A DNA stretch of 8,107 bases from Bacteroidales bacterium (lineage in GTDB: Bacteria; Bacteroidota; Bacteroidia; Bacteroidales; Bacteroidaceae): the NCBI GenBank assembly GCA_004556745.1, contig SFFY01000066.1:1-8107 (forward strand). The letters run 5' to 3'. The position numbers were made by a program, and so were the translations under genes. Every line of letters begins with the position of its first letter. The stretch's first letter is position 1. Below the pieces are notes generated by a model that saw nothing but the letters and a program-made list of their open reading frames with translations, searched no databases and was not told the origin of the DNA. Of the stretch, positions 1 to 7,614 are shown one piece after another.

Positions 1-253
1 GCATGTCGGTTTCTCCCTTTTCCAATAGCGCAATATACGACCTTTCCTTGCCTATTTTCTCTGCAAGTTGCTTTTGAGTAATCCCCGCTGCCTTGCGGGC
101 ATCTTTCAACACTTCTGCATAGTACCACGCGCGTGCCTTTGCATCGAATGTTTCTCGTTGCATCGTGCCTTTTTGGCCATATTCTCTGTCGAGTTTCTCG
201 TTAAAAGAAGGCAGTTGGCTTAGTTTCTTTGCGTCAAGTTTTATCGTATTCAT
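1..253 (-). CDS. HigA-type XRE-family antitoxin, C-terminus cut by window edge
   Basis: This frame is open from an ATG at 253-251 to the left edge, giving 84 codons and no stop. The N-terminal 45 residues begin MNTIKLDAKKLSQLPSF and contain a WYYAEVLK segment, as in Bacteroidetes antitoxins paired with Gp49-like toxins. From about residue 47 a helix-turn-helix of the XRE type follows: ARKAAGITQKQLAEKIG, then a recognition helix around ERSYIALLEKGE. In this family the protein neutralises the toxin by direct binding and represses its own operon by binding a palindromic operator. Its ATG overlaps the toxin stop as ATGA, so translation is probably coupled and the two proteins come from one mRNA. 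The missing part should be only a few tens of residues that complete the HTH. Family assignment is firm; the exact antitoxin name is inferred from gene order. Confidence 0.88.
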   Translation of the reverse strand, partial: MNTIKLDAKKLSQLPSFNEKLDREYGQKGTMQRETFDAKARAWYYAEVLKDARKAAGITQKQLAEKIGKERSYIALLEKGETDM

Positions 254-582
254 AATAGTTCTTCAATTATGTGGTTAGCTCTTTCTATCTGTTTTTTATA
301 ATCCTTGGTGGACTTCTTTATAAATCCATTAAGGAGCACGATGGAGGTAGCATCGCGGAAATTATCATTGTCTGCAGCAAACAGGATAACCCTATATTCA
401 TTGTTTACGCTTATCCTCAATTCATAGAATGGCGTATTGGTTAATTTCTTCACTAATTTGGAATTAACAATGCGCATTTCTGTAATAATATCCAACGCAT
501 ATTTCAACTTAGACTGCACGTTAGGCGGAACCTCTTCGTAAAACTCTTCAAAAGCTTTGGTGTATGATATATTTCTTAGCAT
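250..582 (-). CDS. HigB/RelE-type toxin (Gp49-like family)
   Basis: This is a 110-residue protein in the size range of HigB/RelE ribosome-dependent mRNA endonucleases. Visible family features are the central FYELRISVNNEYRVILF strand pair (Y53, R56, R64) and the late LLNGFIKKSTKDYKKQIERA segment (residues 83-102), with the usual aromatic-plus-two-lysines signature (F87, K89, K90). In the family these basic and aromatic residues contact or cleave mRNA in the ribosomal A site. Toxin upstream of antitoxin is the HigBA order, the reverse of most RelBE loci. I chose the ATG at 582-580 because the homologous fold starts there (MLRNISYTKAFEEF). The same frame stays open far upstream through the antisense of valS, but that is not coding. 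A GGAAG four bases before the start may serve as a ribosome binding site. It ends in a 4-base ATGA overlap with the antitoxin. Confidence 0.9.
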   Translation of the reverse strand: MLRNISYTKAFEEFYEEVPPNVQSKLKYALDIITEMRIVNSKLVKKLTNTPFYELRISVNNEYRVILFAADNDNFRDATSIVLLNGFIKKSTKDYKKQIERANHIIEELL

Positions 583-620
583 TATCTTCCACAAAAGAAG
601 TTTATAAATGGTACAAGCAT
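582..620 (-). CDS. possible 12-residue leader ORF upstream of the toxin
   Basis: Just below the predicted toxin-antitoxin promoter is a short frame, MLVPFINFFCGR, with its ATG at 620-618. A GGAGGA sequence stands a few bases before this ATG, a better Shine-Dalgarno than the one before the toxin itself. Its TAA stop shares one base with the toxin ATG (TAATG), an arrangement that allows termination-reinitiation. If used, it would couple toxin synthesis to translation of the leader. Against it: 12 codons is short enough to occur by chance, Bacteroidetes rely weakly on Shine-Dalgarno sequences, and if transcription starts near 629 the GGAGGA would lie at the very 5' end or be partly lost. This is a candidate only. 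Confidence 0.25.
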   Translation of the reverse strand: MLVPFINFFCGR

Positions 621-632
621 GGCTTTCCTCCG

Positions 633-663
633 CAAAGGTAATAAATTTGTTACGCGTTTGCAA
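633..663 (-). promoter_or_regulatory. promoter of the toxin-antitoxin operon (Bacteroidetes -33/-7 type)
   Basis: On the minus strand a TTG at 663-661 is followed after 20 bases by TACCTTTG at 640-633, which fits the Bacteroidetes -7 consensus TAnnTTTG exactly. The spacing is in the range expected for this sigma factor. Transcription would start near 630-627, leaving about 45 bases of leader before the toxin ATG at 582. Confidence 0.6.
638..653. promoter_or_regulatory. candidate operator of the antitoxin (near-palindrome)
   Basis: GTAATAAATTTGTTAC is a 16-bp near-palindrome centred between 645 and 646; 7 of 8 base pairs match and the only mismatch is at 642/649. It lies between the -33 TTG and the -7 box of the toxin-antitoxin promoter and overlaps the last bases of the -7 box. 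XRE antitoxins of HigA type repress their own operon by binding such palindromes, so this is the best operator candidate here. The role is inferred from position and symmetry only. Confidence 0.45.
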
Positions 664-716
664 TATATTCAGCGCAAAAATCGCCATTATCTTATAAGAT
701 ATACCCCGATTTTTCA

Positions 717-724
717 TAACTTTG
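717..724 (+). promoter_or_regulatory. -7 element of the valS promoter
   Basis: TAACTTTG is a perfect match to the Bacteroidetes TAnnTTTG element, 41 bases before the valS ATG. No convincing TTG stands at the -33 distance (around 693-697), so the promoter is supported by one element only. The predicted start near 729-731 leaves a leader of about 35 bases, nearly all A and T, with no Shine-Dalgarno, which is normal for this phylum. A second TAnnTTTG match at 642-649 lies inside the toxin-antitoxin operator and is less likely to serve valS. Confidence 0.5.
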
Positions 725-765
725 CACTTCGTAACGAAACACATATACATTATAAATATAAGCCA

Positions 766-3450
<2,685 letters not shown>

Positions 3451-3495
3451 GAAACGTCTGTACAAAAAGAGAGCAGAAGCCATGCCTTAAACAAT

Positions 3496-3549
3496 TGGGG
3501 CGGGCTGAAAGCCCAAAAGTTGCACATAGCCCAGGGCAACGCCCTGGGG
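3496..3549 (+). repeat. left inverted arm of the hairpin array, two stem-loops
   Basis: Contains GGGCT-GAA-AGCCC (3502-3514, 5-bp stem) and CCCAGGGC-AAC-GCCCTGGG (3530-3548, 8-bp perfect stem). It starts 45 bases after the valS stop and could also act as the 3' end structure of the valS mRNA, although no T-run follows it. Confidence 0.8.
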
Positions 3550-3575
3550 AAACGAATTCCGCGAATAATACATTC

Positions 3576-3600
3576 GGCATTTTTGCAACGCAAAAATGCC
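3576..3600. repeat. 11-bp perfect stem-loop inside the array
   Basis: GGCATTTTTGC pairs perfectly with GCAAAAATGCC around the 3-base loop AAC. It has the same GC-AAC-GC core as the left arm hairpin but a wholly different, AT-rich stem. There is no T-run after it, so it is not a standard terminator. Confidence 0.8.
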
Positions 3601-3698
3601 ACGCGCCAATAAGCGCGTAACCCGTCACACGGGGCGTTGCCCCTCATAAAGAGTGTTGCTCTTACAGAGCGCGACACTTTAGTCAATGCATAATCTTT

Positions 3699-3752
3699 CC
3701 CCGGGGCGATGCCCCGGGCTGAGAGCAACATTTGGGCTTTCAGCCCGCCCCA
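3699..3752 (-). repeat. right inverted arm of the hairpin array, two stem-loops
   Basis: Inverted copy of the arm at 3496-3549. It holds CCCGGGGC-GAT-GCCCCGGG (3700-3718) and GGGCT-TTC-AGCCC (3734-3746). Relative to the left arm, the long stem differs at one base pair, changed on both sides (A-T to G-C), so pairing is kept. It ends 23 bases before the DUF1599 start and could shape that gene's 5' leader. Confidence 0.8.
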
Positions 3753-3775
3753 CAAAAAAGAATTTTTATCCTTCT

Positions 3776-4330
3776 ATGCCCGATACTCACCCCAACACCC
3801 AGCAGCAATTCGAGCAGGCAATGGCTAACTGCCGCGAACTGTTTTGCAAGAAACTGCACGACTACGGCACGGCGTGGCGCATCATGCGGCCCGAGTCGCT
3901 CACCGACCAGATATTCATCAAGGCCGACCGCATACGCTCCATTCAGATGAAAGGCAAGGCAATGGTCGACGAAGGCATCGTGCCAGAGTTTGTGGCTATC
4001 GTGAACTACGCCATTATCGCCCTCATACAGCTCGAGCACGGCGTGGCGCAGGAAGCCGACTTCACAGAGGAGCAGGCACAGGCGGCCTACGACAAATATG
4101 CCAAGGAATGTCTCGAACTGATGCTGCGCAAGAACCACGACTACGATGAGGCGTGGCGCGGCATGAGGGTCAGCTCTTACGTGGACCTTATACTCATGAA
4201 GATACTGCGCACCAAGCAAATAGAAGACCTCGAAGGGCAGACGCTCGTGTCGGAAGGCGTGGCCGCCAACTATATGGATATGCTCAACTATGCCGTCTTC
4301 GGACTCATAAAGCTGACCATTGAAGAATAA
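3776..4330 (+). CDS. DUF1599-family protein with two tandem copies of the domain
   Basis: This is a 184-residue, mostly helical, soluble protein with no signal peptide or membrane segment. It consists of two related halves, roughly residues 15-87 and 109-181. Each carries the pattern HDY..AW..MR (HDY at 28-30 and 121-123), then a K.....I..(M/L).G..LVSEG-like stretch, then a closing NYA helix (77-79 and 171-173); the offset is 93-94 residues. I recognise this as the DUF1599 family of Bacteroidetes, whose function I do not know. The ATG at 3776 is chosen because the homologous part starts soon after it. The frame can be extended to an ATG at 3686, but those 30 residues are only translated repeat. 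The last 11 bases overlap the next gene, so the two are almost surely co-transcribed. No promoter was found; the leader just before the ATG is A/T-rich. Confidence 0.88.
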   Translation: MPDTHPNTQQQFEQAMANCRELFCKKLHDYGTAWRIMRPESLTDQIFIKADRIRSIQMKGKAMVDEGIVPEFVAIVNYAIIALIQLEHGVAQEADFTEEQAQAAYDKYAKECLELMLRKNHDYDEAWRGMRVSSYVDLILMKILRTKQIEDLEGQTLVSEGVAANYMDMLNYAVFGLIKLTIEE

Positions 4331-5507
4331 AGCCGCACATATAATAATATATTGGGTGGCAACGCTCTGCCGCCTCCTGCTGGCAGGCACATTTGTCTTC
4401 TCGGGATTTGTGAAGATCGTAGACCCGCAGGGCATGTGCCACAAACTCGAAGCCTACGCGCTGGCGATGGGTCAGACGTTTACAGACAGCGACCTCGCGG
4501 TGCGATTTGCCGCCGGCTGCATCGGAGTGTTCGAGTTTGTGCTGGGCATCTACATTCTGCTCGGCATACGCCGCAAACTCACCACGCGCATCACGCTCCT
4601 CTTCATGGCGGCAATGACCGCCCTGACGGCATGGATATATCTGAAAAATCCTGTGCCCGACTGCGGTTGCTTCGGCGAGGCGGTAGTACTGACCAACGGG
4701 CAGACGCTGGCGAAGAACGTCGTGCTGCTCCTGTGCAGCCTTTTCCTGACGCGCTACCCGCTCTATCTGCACCGGCTCATTTCGGAGCGCAACCAATGGG
4801 TCATCTCAATTTATGCGTGGGTGTACGCAGCGGGCGTGTGCTACACTTCATTCCGCAACTTGCCCGTCCTGGAATTTACGCCCTACACGATAGGGGCAGA
4901 CCTGCGCGGCGCGGTGGAAGGCACGGTGAAAGCCGACGACGGCGGCATCTCGCCGCTGGCAAACTTCTACCTCAATACGTCGCAGGGCGACGACTGCACC
5001 TTTGAGGTGCTCGCCGATACGTCCTGGCAATTCCTCCTCATCGCACCAAACTGCGCCACGGCCGACGACGGCTGCTGCGACCGCATCAACAGCCTCTACG
5101 ACTATTGCGTGGACAAGGGATATGCGTTCAGCATGGCTACGGCCTCCGCGCCGCACGACATCTACAACTGGATTGACCGCACGGGCGCGGCCTACCCTAT
5201 CCTGCTCGCCGACGAAACGGAACTCAAATCGGCCGTCCGCGCCAATCCCGGGCTTATGCTGCTGCACGACGGGCATATCGCCGCGAAATGGAGCAACAAC
5301 AACCTGCCCGAATACCGCGACGAGGACGATATCGCCGCAAAAGTGCCCACCTCGTCCACCTCGCCGCTGACGCGGATGCTGCTGTGGTTCATCGTGCCGC
5401 TCATCATCATCATCTTCCTCGACGGCCTGTGGGTAGGCAGCAAATACTACAAACGCTATCGGATAAGGAAAAGGATATTTTCAAAACAACAAAACCCAAA
5501 ACAATAA
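4320..5507 (+). CDS. BT_3928-family inner-membrane protein: MauE/DoxX-like domain plus thioredoxin-like domain
   Basis: This is a 395-residue integral membrane protein. Hydrophobic segments lie near residues 8-30, 62-82, 90-108, 130-150 and 159-176, with one more at 352-372, followed by a basic tail. The N-terminal part has the MauE/DoxX hallmarks: RLLLAGTFVFSGFVKIVDP early and DCGCFG at 114-119 in a loop. Residues about 210-340 resemble a degraded thioredoxin/peroxiredoxin fold (FLLIAPNC at 238-245, then C252, C253, C263), probably facing the periplasm. MauE-type proteins are tied to disulfide or redox handling of exported proteins; a redox role here is inferred. The start appears to be TTG at 4320, because the next in-frame ATG comes after the first membrane segment. 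It overlaps DUF1599 by 11 bases and stops 22 bases before tpiA, so it is the middle gene of an operon. Confidence 0.85.
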   Translation: MKNKAAHIIIYWVATLCRLLLAGTFVFSGFVKIVDPQGMCHKLEAYALAMGQTFTDSDLAVRFAAGCIGVFEFVLGIYILLGIRRKLTTRITLLFMAAMTALTAWIYLKNPVPDCGCFGEAVVLTNGQTLAKNVVLLLCSLFLTRYPLYLHRLISERNQWVISIYAWVYAAGVCYTSFRNLPVLEFTPYTIGADLRGAVEGTVKADDGGISPLANFYLNTSQGDDCTFEVLADTSWQFLLIAPNCATADDGCCDRINSLYDYCVDKGYAFSMATASAPHDIYNWIDRTGAAYPILLADETELKSAVRANPGLMLLHDGHIAAKWSNNNLPEYRDEDDIAAKVPTSSTSPLTRMLLWFIVPLIIIIFLDGLWVGSKYYKRYRIRKRIFSKQQNPKQ

Positions 5508-5529
5508 ACTTCTAACCATTAAAAAAGTT

Positions 5530-6288
5530 ATGAGAAAAAAAATCGTAGCAGGTAACTGGAAAATGAACAAGAACCTGCAAGAAGGCATCGCCCTCGCAAC
5601 CGAGTTGAACGACATCCTCAAAGCTGACAAGCCCAACTGCGACGTCGTGATCTGCACTCCGTTTATCCACCTCGCCTCTGTGGCAGGCATCATCGACCAG
5701 AGCGTCATCGGCCTCGGCGCAGAGAACTGCGCAGACAAGGCAAGCGGCGCTTACACCGGTGAGGTGTCCGCAGAAATGGTGAAGAGCACGGGCGCTGGCT
5801 ACGTAATCCTCGGCCACAGCGAACGCCGCGCTTACTATGGCGAAACGGCTGAAATCCTCAAAGAGAAAATCAACCTCGCCCTCGCTAACGGCTTGAAGGT
5901 AATCTTCTGCATTGGCGAAGTGCTCGAAGAGCGCGAAAGCGGCAAGCAGAACGAAGTGGTAGAAGCTCAGCTCGCCGGCTCTCTCTTCGACCTCACCGCC
6001 GAACAGTTTGCTAACATTATCCTCGCTTACGAACCCGTTTGGGCAATCGGTACGGGCAAGACCGCCACGGCTGAACAGGCAGAAGAAATGCATGCCTTCA
6101 TTCGCGGCGTCATCGCCGGCAAGTTCGGTGCAGAAGCAGCCGAGAACGTAAGCATTCTCTATGGCGGCAGCTGCAAGCCCAGCAACGCTAAGGAAATCTT
6201 CTCTAAGGAGAACGTAGACGGCGGCCTTATCGGCGGCGCAGCCCTCAAAGCAGCCGACTTCAAGGGCATCATCGATGCTTGGAAATAA
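5530..6288 (+). CDS. tpiA: triosephosphate isomerase
   Basis: TpiA interconverts dihydroxyacetone phosphate and glyceraldehyde 3-phosphate in glycolysis and gluconeogenesis. The protein is 252 residues, the normal size for this single TIM-barrel enzyme, and is cytoplasmic. All catalytic parts are present: N9 and K11 in AGNWKMN, H96 in GHSERR, the base E168 in AYEPVWAIGTGK (the mobile loop 6 begins here), and the phosphate-binding YGGS (211-214) and GGLIGGAAL (231-239) segments. It follows the BT_3928 gene by 22 bases with an A-rich leader (ATTAAAAAAGTT) typical of well-translated Bacteroidetes genes. No separate promoter was recognised, so it is probably transcribed with the two genes upstream. 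A hairpin terminator stands shortly after its stop. Confidence 0.98.
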   Translation: MRKKIVAGNWKMNKNLQEGIALATELNDILKADKPNCDVVICTPFIHLASVAGIIDQSVIGLGAENCADKASGAYTGEVSAEMVKSTGAGYVILGHSERRAYYGETAEILKEKINLALANGLKVIFCIGEVLEERESGKQNEVVEAQLAGSLFDLTAEQFANIILAYEPVWAIGTGKTATAEQAEEMHAFIRGVIAGKFGAEAAENVSILYGGSCKPSNAKEIFSKENVDGGLIGGAALKAADFKGIIDAWK

Positions 6289-6310
6289 GCACGGCTAAGC
6301 AGTAAGATAC

Positions 6311-6371
6311 ATCCCTACCCTGCCTCACACAATATTATATATATACGCGCGCGAGGCAGGGTCGGGATTTT
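6311..6371 (+). terminator. probable intrinsic terminator after tpiA
   Basis: A 16-base arm at 6311-6326 pairs with 6353-6368 at 15 of 16 positions (one T/C mismatch at 6316/6363). The downstream arm ends in a short TTTT. It begins 22 bases after the tpiA stop and ends 23 bases before the next start, where a terminator would be expected. The loop is unusually long (26 bases) and the T-run short, so efficiency may be partial. Confidence 0.7.
6336..6353. other. (TA)5(CG)4 alternating tract in the terminator loop
   Basis: Positions 6336-6353 alternate strictly pyrimidine-purine for 18 bases: five TA steps then four CG steps. CG alternation is the classic Z-DNA-prone sequence and TA alternation melts or extrudes easily. 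It fills most of the loop between the two terminator arms. Confidence 0.6.
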
Positions 6372-6394
6372 ACTAAGTATTCTATCCTTTATTT

Positions 6395-6949
6395 ATGAAA
6401 ACGTTTATCCACGGCCTCATACTTTTGCTGACGCTTCTGCCGCTTACAGCAACGGCGCAAAAGAACACGCTGACGCAGGAACTGCGCAAGAACACCGAAG
6501 GCGAAGGCAGCGTAGTCATCGTTATGGACGATGCCTTGGAGCGCATCATCAACAACACGCCGCTCCCTAAACCGGCAACTAAACCGGCAAGCACCCACAA
6601 CGACAACTCCGCAAAGAACCACGGCGAAAGCCATTCCGCTTCGGACGACAGCAAGACCTACAAACCCGGCAGCCGCAAACGCTATAAGACCTCGGGCTAC
6701 CGCATACGCATCTTTACCGGCGGCAACTCCAAGAAAGACAAGGAGCAGGCGCAAAATGTGGGCGAGAAATGCAGAAAGCAATTCCCGGAACTCTCCGTCT
6801 ACACGCATTTCGTGTCGCCCCGTTGGGTCTGCACCGTCGGCGATTTCAAGACCATGGAAGACGCGCAGAAATACATCGCTCCCATTCGCTCTGCCCGCAT
6901 TTCCTACGAGGTGCGCGTGGTGAAAAGCGAAGTGTTTTTGGTGGAATAA
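6395..6949 (+). CDS. secreted SPOR-domain protein
   Basis: This is a 184-residue protein with a clear signal peptide: a basic start (MKTFIHG), a leucine-rich core, and an ATA-Q cleavage site after residue 21. Residues about 22-55 form a small helical stretch, and 56-97 are low-complexity, rich in Pro, Thr, Ser, Asn and Lys, likely a linker. The C-terminal 101-182 is a SPOR domain: GYRIRIFTGG, a helix with many Lys and Gln, VSPRWVCTVGDF, then TMEDAQKYIAPIR and a final strand. SPOR domains bind denuded peptidoglycan, often at division sites, so the protein probably acts in the periplasm on the cell wall. No catalytic domain is present. It follows the tpiA terminator; I see no clear promoter in the 23-base gap after the hairpin, so read-through may contribute. 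It lies 55 bases before folE. Confidence 0.88.
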   Translation: MKTFIHGLILLLTLLPLTATAQKNTLTQELRKNTEGEGSVVIVMDDALERIINNTPLPKPATKPASTHNDNSAKNHGESHSASDDSKTYKPGSRKRYKTSGYRIRIFTGGNSKKDKEQAQNVGEKCRKQFPELSVYTHFVSPRWVCTVGDFKTMEDAQKYIAPIRSARISYEVRVVKSEVFLVE

Positions 6950-6966
6950 TTTTATACTCTCATTTT

Positions 6967-6979
6967 GGGCAATATGCCC
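6967..6979. other. small stem-loop between the SPOR gene and folE
   Basis: GGGCA-ATA-TGCCC forms a 5-bp stem with a 3-base loop, preceded by TTTT on the plus strand. It ends 25 bases before the folE ATG. The T-run lies upstream, not downstream, so it is not a plus-strand terminator. Confidence 0.35.
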
Positions 6980-7004
6980 CTACTACATATTTCAAACATC
7001 ACCC

Positions 7005-7568
7005 ATGCACCCCTCCACAATCGAAGAACTGCAAGAGCACTATAAAGAAATCCTGCGCCTGCTCGGCGAAGACCCGCAGCGCGAAGGACTGCTGAAAACG
7101 CCGATGCGCGTGGCAAAGGCAATGCAAGACCTTACGCGCGGCTACCAAACCGACCCTATCGCAATTCTCAACTCCGCAAAGTTTCAAGAGCCTTACAATC
7201 AGATGGTCATTGTGAAGGACATCAACTTCCATTCGCTTTGCGAACACCACATGCTGCCTTTCTACGGTAAGGCACACGTGGCGTACATTCCCAACGGCTA
7301 CATCACGGGGCTTTCTAAAATAGCGCGCGTGGTAGAGGCCTTTTCCCACCGCCTCCAAGTGCAGGAACGCATGACGCTGCAAATCAAGGACTGCATACAG
7401 GAAGCCCTGAAACCGCTCGGCGTGATGGTGGTAGTAGAGGCAAGGCACATGTGCATGCAAATGCGCGGCGTGGAACAGGAAAGTTCCAAGACCGTTACCT
7501 CTGCCTTTTGCGGCGCATTCGACAGAGAAAAGACAAGAATGGAATTTTTAAGCCTTATCGGCAAATAA
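7005..7568 (+). CDS. folE: GTP cyclohydrolase I (type IA)
   Basis: FolE converts GTP to 7,8-dihydroneopterin triphosphate, the first step of tetrahydrofolate synthesis and also the entry to queuosine precursors. The product is 187 residues, slightly shorter than the E. coli enzyme because of a shorter N-terminus. The zinc site is intact: C79 and H82 in SLCEHHMLPF and C150 in RHMCMQMRG; H81 corresponds to the catalytic histidine next to the zinc. Other family marks are DPQREGLLKTPMRVAKA (23-39), HVAYIPNGYITGLSKIAR and the C-terminal TVTSAFCGAF. With all zinc ligands present this is the zinc-dependent enzyme, not the FolE2 type. The ATG at 7005 gives the conserved helix TIEELQEHYKEILRLLGEDP. 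It is 55 bases downstream of the SPOR gene, on the same strand, and probably shares its transcript. Confidence 0.97.
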   Translation: MHPSTIEELQEHYKEILRLLGEDPQREGLLKTPMRVAKAMQDLTRGYQTDPIAILNSAKFQEPYNQMVIVKDINFHSLCEHHMLPFYGKAHVAYIPNGYITGLSKIARVVEAFSHRLQVQERMTLQIKDCIQEALKPLGVMVVVEARHMCMQMRGVEQESSKTVTSAFCGAFDREKTRMEFLSLIGK

Positions 7569-7614
7569 TCGCCTGCTTTTTTCCCTATTGCTAACACGTT
7601 TAGAATAAAAACTA

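Larger units (their letters stand above)
3496..3752. repeat. hairpin array bounded by 54-nt inverted arms (REP/BIME-like)
   Basis: Most of the 325-base gap between valS and the DUF1599 gene is a nest of short hairpins. The outer arms, 3496-3549 and 3699-3752, are inverted copies of each other with 47 of 54 positions identical. Between them are at least four more stem-loops: 3576-3600, 3601-3618, 3621-3633/3631-3643 (overlapping, so mutually exclusive) and 3652-3678. Three stems with different sequences share the same closure and loop, GC-AAC-GC (or its complement GC-GTT-GC). I recognise the GGGCTGAAAGCCC and AGCCCAGGGCAACGCCCT type of sequence as a dispersed repeat of Bacteroidetes genomes, from memory only. 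Such elements can protect mRNA ends, stop transcription or be mobilised by a REP-associated tyrosine transposase; no such transposase is in this window. The flanks 3451-3495 and 3753-3775 show no gene or clear promoter. Confidence 0.8.

Noticed and set aside
619..765. N-terminal extension of ValS by 49 residues from an ATG at 619.
   Set aside because: The extension is AT-rich, unlike ValS, covers the -7 box at 717-724, and the conserved N-terminus starts at the ATG at 766.
3496..3752. CRISPR array.
   Set aside because: There is no regularly spaced direct repeat with unique spacers; the repeats are inverted hairpins with different stems.
3496..3752. Insertion sequence or MITE with target duplication.
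   Set aside because: Although the ends are inverted copies, I see no convincing flanking direct duplication and no transposase gene, so I call it a REP-like array only.
3686..3775. N-terminal extension of the DUF1599 protein by 30 residues from an ATG at 3686.
   Set aside because: The added residues are a translation of the right inverted arm of the hairpin array, not part of the family.
4305..6093. Minus-strand open frames opposite the BT_3928 gene and tpiA.
   Set aside because: These are antisense shadows of GC-rich genes with no recognisable domains.
7561..7582. Intrinsic terminator after folE.
   Set aside because: A T6 run follows only a 3-bp GGC/GCC pairing, too weak to call.
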